Part shown: positions 50,201 through 63,390 of the stretch, piece after piece
How positions within the stretch are numbered: position 1 is the stretch's first letter
How the letters are laid out: the number at the start of each line of letters is the position of its first letter
Source of the DNA: Rhopalosiphum padi
Lineage: Eukaryota > Arthropoda > Insecta > Hemiptera > Aphididae
Direction: 5' to 3'
Length of the DNA stretch: 64,000 nt
Assembly (NCBI RefSeq): GCF_020882245.1
Contig: NC_083598.1
Location: 67,927,858 to 67,991,857, forward strand
Notes under the pieces: model-generated
The model's database searches: none
The model's input: only the letters and a program-made list of their open reading frames with translations
What the model was told of the DNA's origin: nothing
Position numbers and translations under genes: made by a program

Positions 50201-53200
50201 ATAATCATAATAAAAATGTCTTTTAGAAGTGTTTCTAAACATTTGTATTATGGCAATAAACTATTAAAATATTTCAAACTTTGCAACACACAATAAAAAT
50301 TAAGAATAAAGGGTAATATTTAATTTAAAATGGTTATATAAAATATTCCAATAACCGATAACTTATTTTTATAGAAATTATTATATCAAATACCAAAACA
50401 CTGGCTGAGAAACATTGTTTTAGAATTCCTCCTCAAATATATTCGCAATTAAATTCTCTTGATTAATACTAAACTCAACCTACTTAACTGTTTTTTATTT
50501 ATTTTTTTTTTCAGATTCTTCTCTGTTAAATATTTAAGTCTTGAGAAAACCTGAGTTTTTATTATAATTTGTTTATGAGAATATTTCTTGAAATACAATT
50601 GTGGGCATTCTTGTCATATGCTGTTTACCATATATTTTTATATTTAGTTAAAATTTGAATACATATGTATGGAAATAATTTAATAATAATAACATTTATT
50701 AATTTATAAATATTATTTGTAAAACATTTAATAATACATAAACATATATATTGAACACTATTATCGAATTTTAAATAATATGCACAATCATTTATTGTTT
50801 AAATTCGGTGCATCGTTAATATTTTTATGGTATTTATAGACACCAATAATAAGCAAGTTCTAAAATTTGTGAGAATGATAAGTCACTATTACATTTATCA
50901 TTTTTATCATTGTATGTGATAAAAGTTTACTTTTACAATTGAACTGAGTTCATTAACAACTTTTCTTCGTACATCAAATTTGATCAACTTTTCATTCTTT
51001 GCAAGTTCAAAGTTTTATTTGAGAACCAGTGATCACGAGGAGAGGAGTATCAATTTGCATAAGTTATTTTTATTATTTAAATATGATAGTATTTTTCCCC
51101 AACTAAATAATTAAATTGAGATTTTTGGTTAACATAATATTACAATAGAATAATTGATGTCATGTATATCATACTTGTGAAGTACAATCTAAACTATACT
51201 CTATTCAAAATGAGATCGTGCCTTGGTGGCCAACTTGTACGCATGGGCGTGGCTTTAATACACAGCAGGCATACAGATAGTTGACTTGGTGGGGTTGACA
51301 AATGGGTATTGTCTAACCTCAGCTTAACGAAAACTGGTTGTCGCCGAGTCACAATCTCATTTTGAATAGAGTATATAACTGATTATTTCTTACAATTATG
51401 ATTATTTCTACTCAGATAGATATTTTATTATTAAAAAAGAAGTAGATTTTGATTATAATAAATTTAAATTGCTGTTATTGTTAACTTTGTGTGAATGAAT
51501 CAGCAAATGTATGGTAGATATCAAGTATCGTATATGTTACACATACACTTAATTCAACAAGAATATCAAATTGTGTTTAGTGGTGCATTTATGTATAATA
51601 TACCCAGGATCAACATTTTACTCCTCCCTCATTATTTAAAAAATGGACATTAAAGTTCTAGCTATATCTGATCCTTGTCTAATACATGTAATATTAATTA
51701 TATTTTATAGATAATAAATAATAAACCATTTGAAATACGTTATAATATTTAAGTATAAACAATTGAATACATCATGTTTTATAGAAATATGAATAATAAC
51801 TAGTACAAGGATTTTTATGAACTAACAAATTATCAAACATGCACTTAAGTATCAAAAAATTAAAAATATTCCCAATAAAAAAAACTTGCTGAAATATTTT
51901 ATTCATTTTAATTATTTTATTTTGTTTGCTATGTATCTTATGTATATATGTAAAAAAAAAAACAATAATACAGCCCATACATATCTGATTTAATTTACCT
52001 ACTGACCATTAAGATAAAAATTAATCTCTATCGTTTTTATAACAAATTTGTAGCTTCAAATGATTGTTGACCATGATTAATAAAAAATATTTACTGAAGT
52101 GCTTGATTTTTGATCAACTAATGAAATATGCACAAATAATGAAAAATATATCTTAAACCTGAAAATGTCAAAATATGCAAAAATGCACTAAAAACTTTGA
52201 GTATTTGACCACAAACAATGTAAAATGTTATTGTGTACTTACTAAGCATATAATAAAGTTAATCAGAAATAATATGCAAACATATGTTTGAAAGTCCTTG
52301 CTCTAATAAAAACTAAATATTTATTTGTGTGGGTAAATTTTTTATCAACATCTCTAATTGATCAGGATCCATTTTTTCATTATTTGAATCAATTATATAT
52401 CAATAAAATTCCAATATCTTAGTTTAATATTTTACCCAATTTGTATTACTCTGCTTCACAAACTTTTATGAATATAATTTATAATTTGTATTTATGTCAG
52501 AAACCATAGAAACAATTCTATATTAAACTGCTACTGATATATTTTGAACACTACATCAATATTTATTTTTTTGTTTCTAAAATGTGTTGGTACTCAGGAC
52601 TATGTTTTAGCCACCCTTCTCCACTATTGTTTGTATTGTAGAGCTTTTAAATAACATTAAACAGAAATCATAATAGTCGAAGTTAAAAGTAACTTCTTTT
52701 TGTTAATCATAAGTATTATTAAAGTCTTTAACATATTATATTTTTATTTGAGTTTTTAAGTACTATATTTATTATTTAATTTTATTGAAGTCTTTCAAAA
52801 TAAATAATATTTTTAGTAGTTGAAGATGATTATAGTGGATATTTACACAAACTTATTATGAATTATTAAAAAATAAACAATTTTCTTATAGTTAAAACTT
52901 AAGATGTGTTGCTTTATTTAAAATATTAGCATGCATATATTATCATGTATTAAAAATATTGTTGCACGTCTAAATTATTTAAAAAATTTGATAACAATAT
53001 TGTATTCATCATTATTATCATTATTATGTTTTATAATAGTTTTTAGTATTTTAATTGTTGCATAGATATAAAATTCAAATCAATGATATTTATAGTTTTA
53101 AGTTATAACTCATAATATACCTTTTATTATATTTTAGTCTGGAGAAGGTGGTGCGGAACAGTATGTTTATGGAGCACCCCCAGGACTGCATCCCTATCAG

Positions 53201-53308
53201 CAACATATGGCAGATTTAGCAAACTCGTCAATGGCTCATAATTCAGCTCATGCTATTATGTCAACACAACAACAACATACTATGGATTTACACATGAGAA
53301 ATGGAGAA
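47218..53308 (+). CDS. 5' part of an unidentified Gln/Asn/Ser/His-rich protein
   Basis: Four coding exons are supported by GT..AG borders and open frames: 47218-47298, 47985-48188, 48297-48401 and 53138-53308. They encode 187 residues (MKWLGAGNVPVSS...) and end at a GTAAGT donor, so the protein continues beyond 53.3 kb. Every junction is phase 0 and every exon is a multiple of three, so any of them can be skipped without frameshift. The protein is rich in Gln, Asn, Ser and Pro (for example EHQQQLNEN, MSQPPPQI, STQQQHT) and has one aromatic patch (QEKWKYFSAKM). This composition is typical of disordered N-termini of transcription regulators, but no DNA-binding domain is visible in the window. 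The frame is open five codons upstream of the ATG within its exon, so a start further upstream is possible. I do not recognise the protein. Confidence 0.6.
47738..47873. mobile_element. Long-hairpin MITE
   Basis: A left arm (TATACCTCGGCAATAGTTAG onward, through CCATATACTAATGGAAAGAT) is matched by its inverse on the right with a few differences, giving arms of about 55 bases around a spacer of about 20. GGGTGTTTCAAAAGT at 47702 may be the outer left terminus of the same element, in the style of Tc1/mariner relatives. Confidence 0.6.
48688..49815. mobile_element. Pogo/Tc1-like element
   Basis: The left end TACAATAGAAACCGGTTATA (from 48687) matches the inverse of the right end TACAGTAGAAACCATTTATA (to 49817) at most positions, with TA at the borders. 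Internal sequence is decayed; a fragment MLANDIADMALNN ending at a GTAAGT near 48941 is open but too short to identify. A hAT element is inserted inside. Confidence 0.6.
49190..49761. mobile_element. hAT element, 572 bp, nested, perfect 8-bp duplication
   Basis: The ends are CAGGGCTCAGAACTTATAGC and the inverse of CAGGACTCAGGACTTAAAGC. ATTATGAC flanks it exactly (49182-49189 and 49762-49769). It is non-coding and sits inside the pogo-like element. Confidence 0.85.
51195..51375. mobile_element. Tc1/mariner-like MITE, 181 bp
   Basis: The ends TATACTCTATTCAAAATGAG and its exact inverse continue to about 26 bases with one mismatch. The ends begin with TA, consistent with a TA target duplication. 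The body is GC-richer than its surroundings and non-coding. Confidence 0.8.
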
Positions 53309-53360
53309 GTAAGTATTTTATTTATTTTTAACTTTAATATACTTATGTTAGTCGTGTAAG

Positions 53361-53506
53361 CAGTGCCGCAATAACCGGGTGTGTTGTGAGTGTCAAACAC
53401 ACGAGTCCGGGGCCCCAACCTATAATGGTAAGGGTGCCATGATAAAAATTTAGGGGCCCATTAATTTTATTTACACACTGTCCAAATTGGTATAGTTGCG
53501 GCACTG
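53361..53506. mobile_element. hAT MITE, 146 bp
   Basis: It starts CAGTGCCGCAATAAC and ends with the inverse of CAGTGCCGCAACTA. The flanks CGTGTAAG and CATGTAAG match at seven of eight positions, as a slightly aged duplication. It lies just after the last visible coding exon. Confidence 0.8.
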
Positions 53507-54720
53507 CATGTAAGCAATTACTGTTTGACTCAATTACTAACATAAGTTAACTAAAATTATAATTCTTAAAAGTCATAACAATCGCTTAAAATCTGAATTA
53601 AGGCATGGAAATATAAAATATTGTGTAAGGAGCTTCTACAAAACAATTTGAACATCAACATTTTGAAGAGTTTAATAAAAAAAAATATAATTTTTAATAT
53701 TTTTGTTTATAGAGACCTCTAAAAACGTATTAATTTTATTGTTATAATATTATTGCGTACTGATTCAATTTTAGTTGTTGAAACCTAAGCCAATATTTAT
53801 TAGTTAAAAATTTTAAAATACTTTTTGAATTTACTTAATAGTTGAAGCATGCATATGATTTTTATTTTTAAATCTGGACTCTGGTTTATTTAATTTTCTT
53901 TTAGCATTGTACAAATTTTGTTTACTTATGCTGTAAAATTTAATAAAAATGAGCATGTATGTTTGAATCAACATAAATGGGAAAATATTGTTGATTAATT
54001 TTTTTAATGTATTTCTTAAACATTAAATTTATCTGTCATTACCTACATTAAAATGATTCAAAATAGATAAAAACAATTAATTTTATTCAGAATTAAAAAT
54101 TTTTGTAATACCCAATGATTATTTGTTAAAAAATTATTATCTATTTTCTTAAGGTAGTATCTGCATATTTAGCATATTAATTAAATTGATTACATCATTA
54201 CAGTATAAAATTTGCTTAGTAATATTTTAAAATATTTCATTTTTATAATTCTGATAAAAAAGAAAACAAAGTACTTGCATCGTTTTTTTAATTTTATTTA
54301 TTATATAAGATAAGCGATTGGATTATGTTACATGTTTTAATGTTTATGTTGGTTTAATATTTATTTATTTTACTAACTGTGTATTATTTTTATTATTTTG
54401 AAGTGTACTTTAAAACAATTGAAAGTAGCTCAAGTTCATTCTATATTCGTTATTTGGACATAGTATTATTTATATATATATATATTTTAATTATATTATC
54501 AGACGATTCAGATATATCTACGGAGATAACTGTCAATAATATATTAATATATTAACAGAGTGACTATACAGAAAATGACGTCATTGAGTTATTTACGGTT
54601 ACCATAGAAATTAGCAACAGAATAAAGCGCAATTTGTTAACCTGTAAACAATATTTTAAGAATATATAACTTAAAATTATAGTATTATATAGTGTCGAGC
54701 AATTATTACTGTGGAATTAT
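53507..54720. other. AT-rich probable intron
   Basis: No exon with good splice signals was found between the 53.3-kb donor and the CpG-rich region. Confidence 0.4.
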
Positions 54721-55768
54721 GTGTTTTTTTATACATTTTGCACACAGCGTGCCGTCGATTATCATAGGAATACCGAATAGTTGGAATTTTATACGCAAAA
54801 AACGGTATGCCGTCCGCTGATATTCAAAATCGAAGTAAATGTTAGTGGAATAGAAGTCACCGTGGTCTGACATCGCTACATGTGCAACACAATAATATTA
54901 TTGTAATATTGTGTTGGTTTTTATCGTGTTGAAAACATTTTGACCATCAGAGTGAAGTGAACAACGTACTGGTGTCGTGGTGTCCGTTTTGCGATTGTCC
55001 TACGCCCGTCGTGAATCTATCCGCGTCCGTCATATATCATGATTATTGCGCGCCGTCGCTGTACGCCGTACCGTGTCCGGGTGTCTCCCGGTTCTCTGAC
55101 GCGCGCGTGTCGTCATGTCTACCTGTTGTACCGACATAAACGCGCACGCGCGTCGTGCGTTCCGGTGCAATGGTTTCTTCTGCACTTCTTCTACTGTATA
55201 ATATTACAGTAGCTACTTTTATAATAACATTATTTAATAATATATTATTTCCCGATAAACAGCCGTGAAAATATCGAAAGTAAGTAGTTACAAACAAATT
55301 GACGGCGATCGTATATTCGTATAAAACGTTTTTTATAGTCCACATTATCGACTGTCGTCGCCGTTGTCGTATAATAATTTATAATTATTGTCATTTGATT
55401 GTGTCGCGCATATGAAGCAAAACTATTCAAATGAGATTACTGATTAGATATCGTTAGCGCATCGATCACGAGTCTTTTGAACTTCTGTTTGGAGAAATAA
55501 AAATATAAATAATAATTATTATAATATAATTGTATGTATATGTAGCGTTATATTTATTATATTATTATAAAAACATTCCGTTGTGCCGGCGTGCGCAAGG
55601 AGCGCTAGTGTTTCAACCGGGTTAGGTGGTCGGTGGGTGGCGGGCGACCGGCAGCCGCAGCCGCAGCCCTCAGCCACCGCGCCAGTGCCCAGTGTCAGTG
55701 TGTGTCCGTGTTCGTGTGCGAAATGTTGTCGTCCCGGCGCGTTCGTTAACCGTGTGATTTCGCTGCAA

Positions 55769-55799
<31 letters not shown>

Positions 55800-56990
55800 T
55801 ACTGCTATCGATTAGCCGGACACATTTCGCATTCGGCAAACGGTTCTCTCACTCGATCGTTCTTGCTCATCCCGTAATCGAATCACTGTAAATATTGTGT
55901 AAAAATATAATTTTTATAAAGTATTTAAATATTTTCAAGCGACGTGTTCTACTAGCGAGTGTGTGTTAAATAACATAATAATAGTCATATGTGTACGCGA
56001 GTTTCCCGTATTTCACGTTAAGCACACTGCGGTGCTATACATGTGGTCGTGAGCCGGTTGTGTAGAAGACGGGTAAAAAACGAACCGCTCATCCACAGGC
56101 CGTTGTGTTGCCTAGGAGACCCGCATGATTTTGTCGCAGGAGTTCCAATCGACAACCATGAAAGACATGGGCACGGAAATGGTGAGCGATTGGTAGAATA
56201 TTTCGGAGTCACACGGCGACCGTCTGTGACGAAAAATCTGTTAATATATTATACTAGTAATTGTATTGTATAATATTGTTATACCTATCACGTGCGCGTT
56301 ACAATAACGTTGGTGTGTATCCCCACCATGTTAACTATCGAGTGTGATTTGGTTGTCTACCGGTCGGCCGATGCTTTTGTTCTCTAGCGAGTGGTCGTCC
56401 GTCGATGGTGGGCGCGTGTGTGTTTGCGCGCGCTAGACCGATTTTCAAGGTTAGAAAACGGCGGCGGCAAATTCGCATTTTGCAGTTTCGCACTCGCGCA
56501 CAAGGTCTGGCACTCTGGCCCAGAAAACGCGTGCCCAACTCGCTCGGCCCGTAATATTAGATTATTATTATTGTCTTGGAGAGACGTCATTTGTGTTTTC
56601 CCCTTCCAGTCTCACGCGTAGTGCAATGCGAACGCTATCATTAAGCGGTCTAAAATAATAACAAATTCGGAAGCACGTTCATTTAAGTATATAATATCAC
56701 ACGTCGAATATTATTATTATCCCATCGTTACGCACGTTTCCTCGGTTGATATGATGTATATATCATTAAATATACGTTTCCAGACATTGTATGCGTATGT
56801 TTTTTTGAGGTTATGATTTCATTGTTTGTTGCCGTGCGGCTCGGACTAGACGAGCGGTGTGCCGGTGTTGTCCTCGTGCGTGTTTGTTGTCGTCCTCACA
56901 CCTTTTGTATGAATTTTTGTACGGTTTCTGTTGTTTGACTCGTTCCTGTGCATGTGCGCAGTAGCGAAGGTAGGTAATGGGTAACGACGT
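54721..56990 (+). promoter_or_regulatory. CpG-rich promoter-like region
   Basis: Over 2 kb the sequence is markedly richer in G, C and CpG than its surroundings. It includes a TTA trinucleotide run at 55768-55799 and the start exon at 56125. Overlapping frames on both strands (for example 55043-55345 minus, 55583-55891 plus) have no known motif and are probably chance. I read this as an internal or separate promoter with long 5' UTR. Confidence 0.5.
56125..56181 (+). CDS. Probable alternative first coding exon
   Basis: An ATG preceded by an in-frame stop (TAG at 56113) opens 19 codons (MILSQEFQSTTMKDMGTEM) that run straight into a GTGAGC donor at 56182, in phase 0. All upstream exons at 47.2-53.3 kb also join in phase 0, so this could be an alternative start exon of the same gene, spliced to shared exons past the window end. 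It could equally be the first exon of a separate gene. Confidence 0.4.
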
Positions 56991-59380
56991 TACAGGGTTC
57001 TATTGCCGGTGACGTCTCTCGTATCCTCGTGTTCGGCAGTGAATACCCGCCGTTAAAAACTGCCCAGTCCTGGATTTCTCCTTTATTATTTCTCTTTTCA
57101 GTTTTTTGCGAATGAAAAGTCAAATTTGTTGTCTTGTGAAATCGCAATGGCATTCAAGCAGAAAATTGTTTTCTATACTTTTAGACAAATTAATGGGAGA
57201 AAGTATTAAAAATGAATTACATTGTTGTCTTGGACGCCAGAATAATGTTCAAAATTGATTCATTTAAAAAAAAATTTGGATTTAGTTAGGTTAATTTTAT
57301 TTTTGTTGTATACGAAAAATCATCAACTACGATTTTCCTGTAATTACCTTTGTAGTATTATTATCGAGTGATGGTAAAGTCAATTCATATTGGTCTCAAG
57401 TCAACATTATTCCTTTTCTTTCTATTCACTTGTAAAGACTTTATGGCTTATGCCACATGATTGTATTGTTTATCTAAATGTATTACTGTTTGATTACATT
57501 ACGCGTAGTACTTTTTAATGATAATTTCTAATATAAATTTTTATAATATCGAATACCTAATAATAAGTAGATATGAGTAATTTTGGTATCTTAAATACCT
57601 ATTGTAGTACTCAATATATCCATATATTATCATACATTCATACCGATATTCATACGTTTATTTCCATGTTGAAACACGTTTTTTTAAATCGATAAATGTA
57701 GAGAAACCACTTACCTAATTAAATTAATTTCAAGTTAGACATTTGTGTTTGCTGCTAAATAATATGTATTGTATGCTTTTTTATTTTAGTTAGAACTACA
57801 GGGATGGAAATAGTTTTTAAACAAAAAATAACTATTAAACGATAACGAATAATTCCAAAAAACGAAAATAAAAATAATTATATCAAGAAAAAAAAATAGA
57901 AATATTATATTTCTGTTATTGAAAAATAACATTGATAATTCTAATAACTAATAATTTAGTTGATAATAAAATAATATATTAATATAAATAGTATTTACTA
58001 TTTACTATTTTTGTTTCAATGTGTAAGAGCTAATTTTTAATTTTGATGTTCAGGATTATTTTTATTATTTACTCTAGAAATAGTGTTTCACTTTAACCAT
58101 ACACTTAAAATTTAAGACCAATTTAATATGAAATTTTGAATTTTCTTATTTGTATATAAATTATCTATTATAATACCTATTAAGAACAATTAATTTGAAC
58201 TATTTTATTTTTTGTATCTTCCTATATTGTGTGGTATTATAATAACTTAGAAAAATAACGTTTGCTGAACGAAAATTTGTTATGATCTACATTAGTAAAA
58301 CAAAAACTATATTTTTAAAATCAATAACCATAACGAAAACCGAAAAATTAAATACGTTTTCCATCCCTCATAGAAGTCATTAGACAGTTTAAACTCTACG
58401 ATGAGTGCGGATGAGTATTAATTAATAAAATATAATATAATACCTAATAAATTGTGTAAAACAATAACATTTTAATACTGAGTGATTTTATGAATTTTAT
58501 GGTATAAGAAAGTACTCAGGTTAGCTTCTAATACAATTAATTTTGGTATACGGTTTAAAAAATTCATGTGGTAGTTATAAGATAAGTGTTGTTCAAAAAG
58601 GTCATTTTTGTTTGTTTATATGTGCACTTAACTATATTTAGTCACCGATGTGAAACAAAAGGTTCACAGTAAATTATTCATAATATATAAGAAGCTTGGT
58701 TTTTTAACATAACCTAAATAATGTGCTTACACTAAACTATACGTTTTAGAAAACCTTGATAATTCTTAAAAAAAAAGAATCAAATATTTTAATTTTAACA
58801 TTGGACATTCTATGTGGGAGCTTAAGTTATTTAAAACATTTTATTGTTTTTCCCAAGACCGTGTTATACATTATTCAATCAATAGATTATACCAACATAT
58901 AGAATAATTTTTTTTCTTTTAAATTTTGTTTAAAAAAGAGCTTTAAATGACAATTATTATTTTACAGTTTATTTTATTGATATATTTAGAAAAAATACAT
59001 GCATTTATATTATATTTTACTTTAAAAATGTCGGAAATGATTAATTATTATTTATTTGCTATTACCTTATGTACCTACTAACTACTACTATATATAGTTC
59101 CACCCACAAATTACAACCCATTATATTTTAACTCCTTACTTACTGATAGATATTTTGTTTTAATTGTTTCGGAATTTAGGTGAATTATCATAACGGCTTT
59201 TGTTTGCTTCAATTTACTTTAGTAGGAAGTCAATATTTAGTTGGTTGAGCCCCGAGTAAACGGTATTAGGTAAATTTAATTTTCTGCTGTAACACCACCG
59301 TTAAGGTGAAAATGTTTTATACCGCATTTCTTAGTTCTAGGTCTTTGCTATTAGTGAATAAATAAAAGACAATCGACCAA
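56991..59380. other. Probable intron, AT-rich
   Basis: No exon is supported. It contains the hAT-like element at 57.8 kb. Confidence 0.45.
57799..58370. mobile_element. hAT-like element with aged duplication
   Basis: The left end CAGGGATGGAAA pairs with the inverse of TGAGGGATGGAAA. The flanks TAGAACTA and TAGAAGTC agree at the first five bases. The body is AT-rich and non-coding. Confidence 0.5.
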
Positions 59381-59384
59381 GTAG

Positions 59385-60100
59385 GCCGTTGGCCTGAGAG
59401 TCGATTAAAGCGCGACGGTCTACCTGTGAGTGCTTGCTACTCGCATGGTTATTTCTAGAGCGCTCCCCTCCACCGCATGAGTGTGTACGTTGTTGTTATG
59501 TTGGGTGGCGGGGAACTGCCGGTTGGCGAATCAAATAGTGTTGCGGCAGGGAGCGTGCAACACGTGGGTGTCGGGTTCTCTGCAGGAGTTTGTAGGAAAC
59601 CTTACTGGGCGGTACGCCTGATCAATAAATCGAGGTATCTATCCACTGTGGTGTATATTTCGTTACCCCACGTGTTTTGTCCCGTGTTTAATACGCCTTG
59701 CTCGTGTTATTCTGCAGTCTCTGATTTTGTAGTACATAATAATATTATCTATGTTTTATTATATTAACATTTTATCGTTGTTGGATGATTTACATACTCG
59801 TAAATATTTTTTATTTAGTTTTAGACCTAAATTATTGATTGATTTTAAAAGTGTTCTTAAAAAACATAATCGTCATAATGTAAGTAGGTACGTGACATGT
59901 GTAACAATTTGTATCCTTAATGTTTTTCTAAATTAATCGTGTTCTATCAGTTACGTAATATGCAGTTTTTGGAAGGTTTCACTGTATAAAATGTTTACAA
60001 ACTGGAAACTTGTGTATGGTTTGTGTAATTAGTTTAGTTATTATTTTTTTGTGAAGAGTTCTATTCCACTTAAATGGACAAATAAATAAATAAAAAATAA
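59385..60100 (+). mobile_element. Non-LTR retroposon remnant
   Basis: A GC-rich start (GTAGGCCGTTGGCCTGAGAG) passes into an AT-rich 3' part ending in GGACAAATAAATAAATAAA, a tail typical of Jockey-like LINEs or SINEs that borrow their 3' end. The plus-strand frame 59477-59767 has no reverse-transcriptase motif. No target duplication was identified. Confidence 0.45.
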
Positions 60101-60141
60101 TACTCGTTAAAATGATCTATCTTGATCGGCATATAATATCA

Positions 60142-60250
60142 GTTGGGTCCGCAAAACCCTCATTTAGTATAGTTAGGTCCCGGTGTTTTTTAGGTAATAC
60201 TAGTTAAGTCCCACAATTTTGCAGGTACTACTCTAGTTGGGTCCACGGAA
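60142..60250. repeat. Four spaced AGTTGGGTCC-type repeats
   Basis: AGTTGGGTCC, AGTTAGGTCC, AGTTAAGTCC and AGTTGGGTCC recur at about 29-33 base intervals. Such arrays often lie inside the ends of fold-back or hAT elements. Confidence 0.7.
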
Positions 60251-61640
60251 AAACATTTCCCTTTTCATTTTTACAGACTTAGGATTGTCAGTGAGCTATA
60301 GAGTTATTAGAACACAGATATGATATAGATTTTTTTTATGTTTCTAATTTATCTATGGTAAATGATTTTAAAATGGTATACAAGGGTTAAACATTCACAC
60401 GGTTGGTAAAAATTTAAAAGACAGAGCTTAACAAAATAAATCTATTTATTTTAACCATTAATTTTCCGACATTTTTTCAATAAAATTTTCTTACGCCCAT
60501 CTTGATTGTAGGGAAAGGTATATTGTTAATTGTATACTATATAGTACTAGTAAACTATTTACTAGTTAATATATTACAAGTTTAATTGATTATTAATTTT
60601 ATTATTATCTGTTCAAATGAAACAACGTCTTAGCTTAGTTATAGTAATAATTTAATTGTTTGTCTCCTAGTTTTATAAATAATTTATTTTATTATGATCC
60701 TTTTGTTTATACTTTTATTATTTTATAAAATAATATCCCAGACAGGATGTAATATATTTACAAGTAAACTAAACACGTAATCCCCTTTACTCCTCATTGG
60801 TCTTGTCCTCGTACAAACTAAACATGTGTTAAACAGATACTAATATTTTTGAATTTAAACAACCAAAATTGATGTTGGTTTTTATCAAGAGGACGTAAAC
60901 ACACTAATATACGGCTTATAACTGTGTAATATCGTCCTAAATTAGTCTTAGGTGTGCAGATGTGACAGTTTATCTATCAAACAAACTGAAAGATTTTTTG
61001 AGGATTTTTACTAAGCAAAAAAAAAAATTCAACTGAAAAATTAATAAAAAAAGTTAGTCAAGTTTGGAAAATAAACTTATTTATGATAGGGGTTCTCTAT
61101 CTCATTACACTTGCAACACGTTAATATCTTCTCAAAGGATAATTTTTTATCTTACTCGGGATTTGATATTTTTGCTCATTTATTGTTTTGTTTTATGTAG
61201 GTATATGTATCTTAGCCCGATCTTAGTATTAATTGTTAGTATATGTAAGCATACGCATACAACATCATCGTTACGCGTAATGGAAATTTCTTAAATTCTT
61301 AAACTCGTATAAGTATAAACTAAGTATAAATATATTAATTTGTATTTGATTGTTTTTATAAGATTATACATATTATACGTTATAAAAATATAAACTACTA
61401 ACTATGTATAAATTATAGTAAATAACAGTTGAGTTTAATTGTTAAAGACAACAGCCCTTAAACGAATAAGGTATTAGCAACTTTAGGTATAATTTATTCA
61501 ACTAAGTATTTAACAATAGAACCGTGACACCTTATACTTATAAATAATTTATATTTTTTTAGGTACGATTAACTTTTAATTTAAATGATTTTTTTTAAAC
61601 TTCTAACAACATAGTTAGAACTTGATTAGGTATATTTTAT
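60251..61640. other. AT-rich probable intron
   Basis: Nothing supported beyond AT-rich sequence and a chance 76-codon frame at 61064. Confidence 0.45.
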
Positions 61641-61654
61641 TTGTATTTGTAAAT

Positions 61655-63390
61655 TTATAATCACCTATGATTTAAAAAAATTTAAGTTACGGATTGGTTT
61701 ACCAAATAAGTTTGCGGAAATTATTAATATGAGGTGATTATTTGTAGTTCACTAGTTATCGCAATACTATTTACCTATATTGTGAAAACAATTATTATCA
61801 GTTTGTTTAAATAAATTAATAACAACTTATGATTTAAAAAAAAAATATTAAAGTTACGGATTGGTTTACCAAAGAATCTGTATGCGAACAAAATATTAAT
61901 ACGAGGAAATTAGTAATACTTTGTAATTAATGTTAAGTTACCTATATATATATATATATTAATATATTTATTAGTTTTTCCTGAAGTTATAATCGCCTAT
62001 GATTTTAAAAAAATATTAAAGTTACGGATTGGTTTACCAAAGAACATGTATGCGGACAAAATATTAATATGAGGAAATTAGTAATACTTTGTAATTAATG
62101 TTAAGTTACCTATATATATTAATATATTTATTAGTTTTTCCTGAAGTTGTTACAATCGCCTATGATTTAAAAAAAATATTAAAGTTACGGATTGGTTTAC
62201 CAAAATATCTGTATGCGGACAAAATATTAATATGAGGAAATTAGTAACACTGTAATTATTGTTAAGTTATATATATTTTCTAGAACTTATTTTGAATTAA
62301 TCAGTGCTCGAATTGGGGGGGGACGCAGACGGACGGAGTCCGCTTTCATTTTTTCATAGATTTCAGCGTCCCCCTTCATTTAATTAAGCGAGGAGAAATA
62401 CTAGCTTTATAGCACCTTATTATATGTACAGGGGGTGTGGGGGACGAAGTCTACAACGGGTTACTTTACAATTTATTTGCTATGGAACGGTGTTTTCTGA
62501 ACTAAAACCAGTGTCCGTCCTCAATTTTTTTTCCAATTCGAGCACTGGAATTAATTAATTAATGATATATATTTATTAATTTTTCTTGATGCTACAATCA
62601 CCTATGATTTAAAACAAATATTAAAGTTACGGATTGGTTTACCAAAGAAAATATGCGGACAATATTAATATGAGGGATATTTTGTACTTTTGTAGATCAG
62701 ATAATTTTGTTTATAGTTTTTTTATGTAAATTTAAAATTTAAGATTTTTAATGGTTTTAAAATTGTTGAAGTTTTGGATTGGCTTACCATGTAGATGATC
62801 TTAATATGATCTAACTGGACTGACTAGTTAAGCATTTAATTATTGTTAATTGTTTAAGACAACTTAATGGTTTAAAATTAAATTTGAATTTAACAATTTA
62901 TTGTTATATGCGTTGTTTTGGAAATTAAGATTTACGTATATTTTTACTTATTTACTCATAATTTAAATGCAATTTTTTAAAACTTCTAATATCATAGTTT
63001 TAATCTTCTTAATACTTATTTGTGTTCTTAAATTTGTAATCATGATTTAAATAAATGATCACTTATGATTTAAAACAATATAAGTTACGGATTGGTTTAC
63101 CAAATAAGTCATGCGGAAAACATTATTATGAGGTGATTATTACACTCGTAGGTTAATATTACGAAATATATTAATTAGGTAATACAATTTTTTTTGTAAA
63201 TTTACAATCACCTATGATTTTAAAAATATTGACGTTACGGATTGGTTTACCAAGGAAATTATGCGGACAATATTAATATGAGGAGATAATTTGCAGTTGA
63301 TTTAAAAATATTATGTAATTACAGATTAGTTTACCAAAATATGTTTCTGGATAACATTAATATGAAAAAATATCTAACTAGTTACTAATA
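61655..63390. repeat. Tandem array with invariant 20-nt core
   Basis: GTTACGGATTGGTTTACCAA occurs exactly at 61686, 61853, 62021, 62184, 62626, 63084 and 63234, with decayed copies at 62771 and 63318. Each core sits in a conserved block of about 80 bases: upstream AATCACCTATGATTT, downstream TGCGGA then ATTAATATGAGG. Between blocks the sequence diverges. In several copies the block ends are inverted repeats (AATCACCT and AGGTGATT), and the core contains TTGG..CCAA. Spacing is 145-168 bases apart from gaps of 442 (a hAT insertion) and 313 (probably a lost copy), and the last decayed copy at 84. Confidence 0.9.
62302..62547. mobile_element. hAT MITE, 246 bp, inside the array
   Basis: The ends are CAGTGCTCGAATTGG and its exact inverse. 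GAATTAAT flanks it on both sides (62294-62301 and 62548-62555). It explains the long gap between array copies 4 and 5. Confidence 0.9.
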
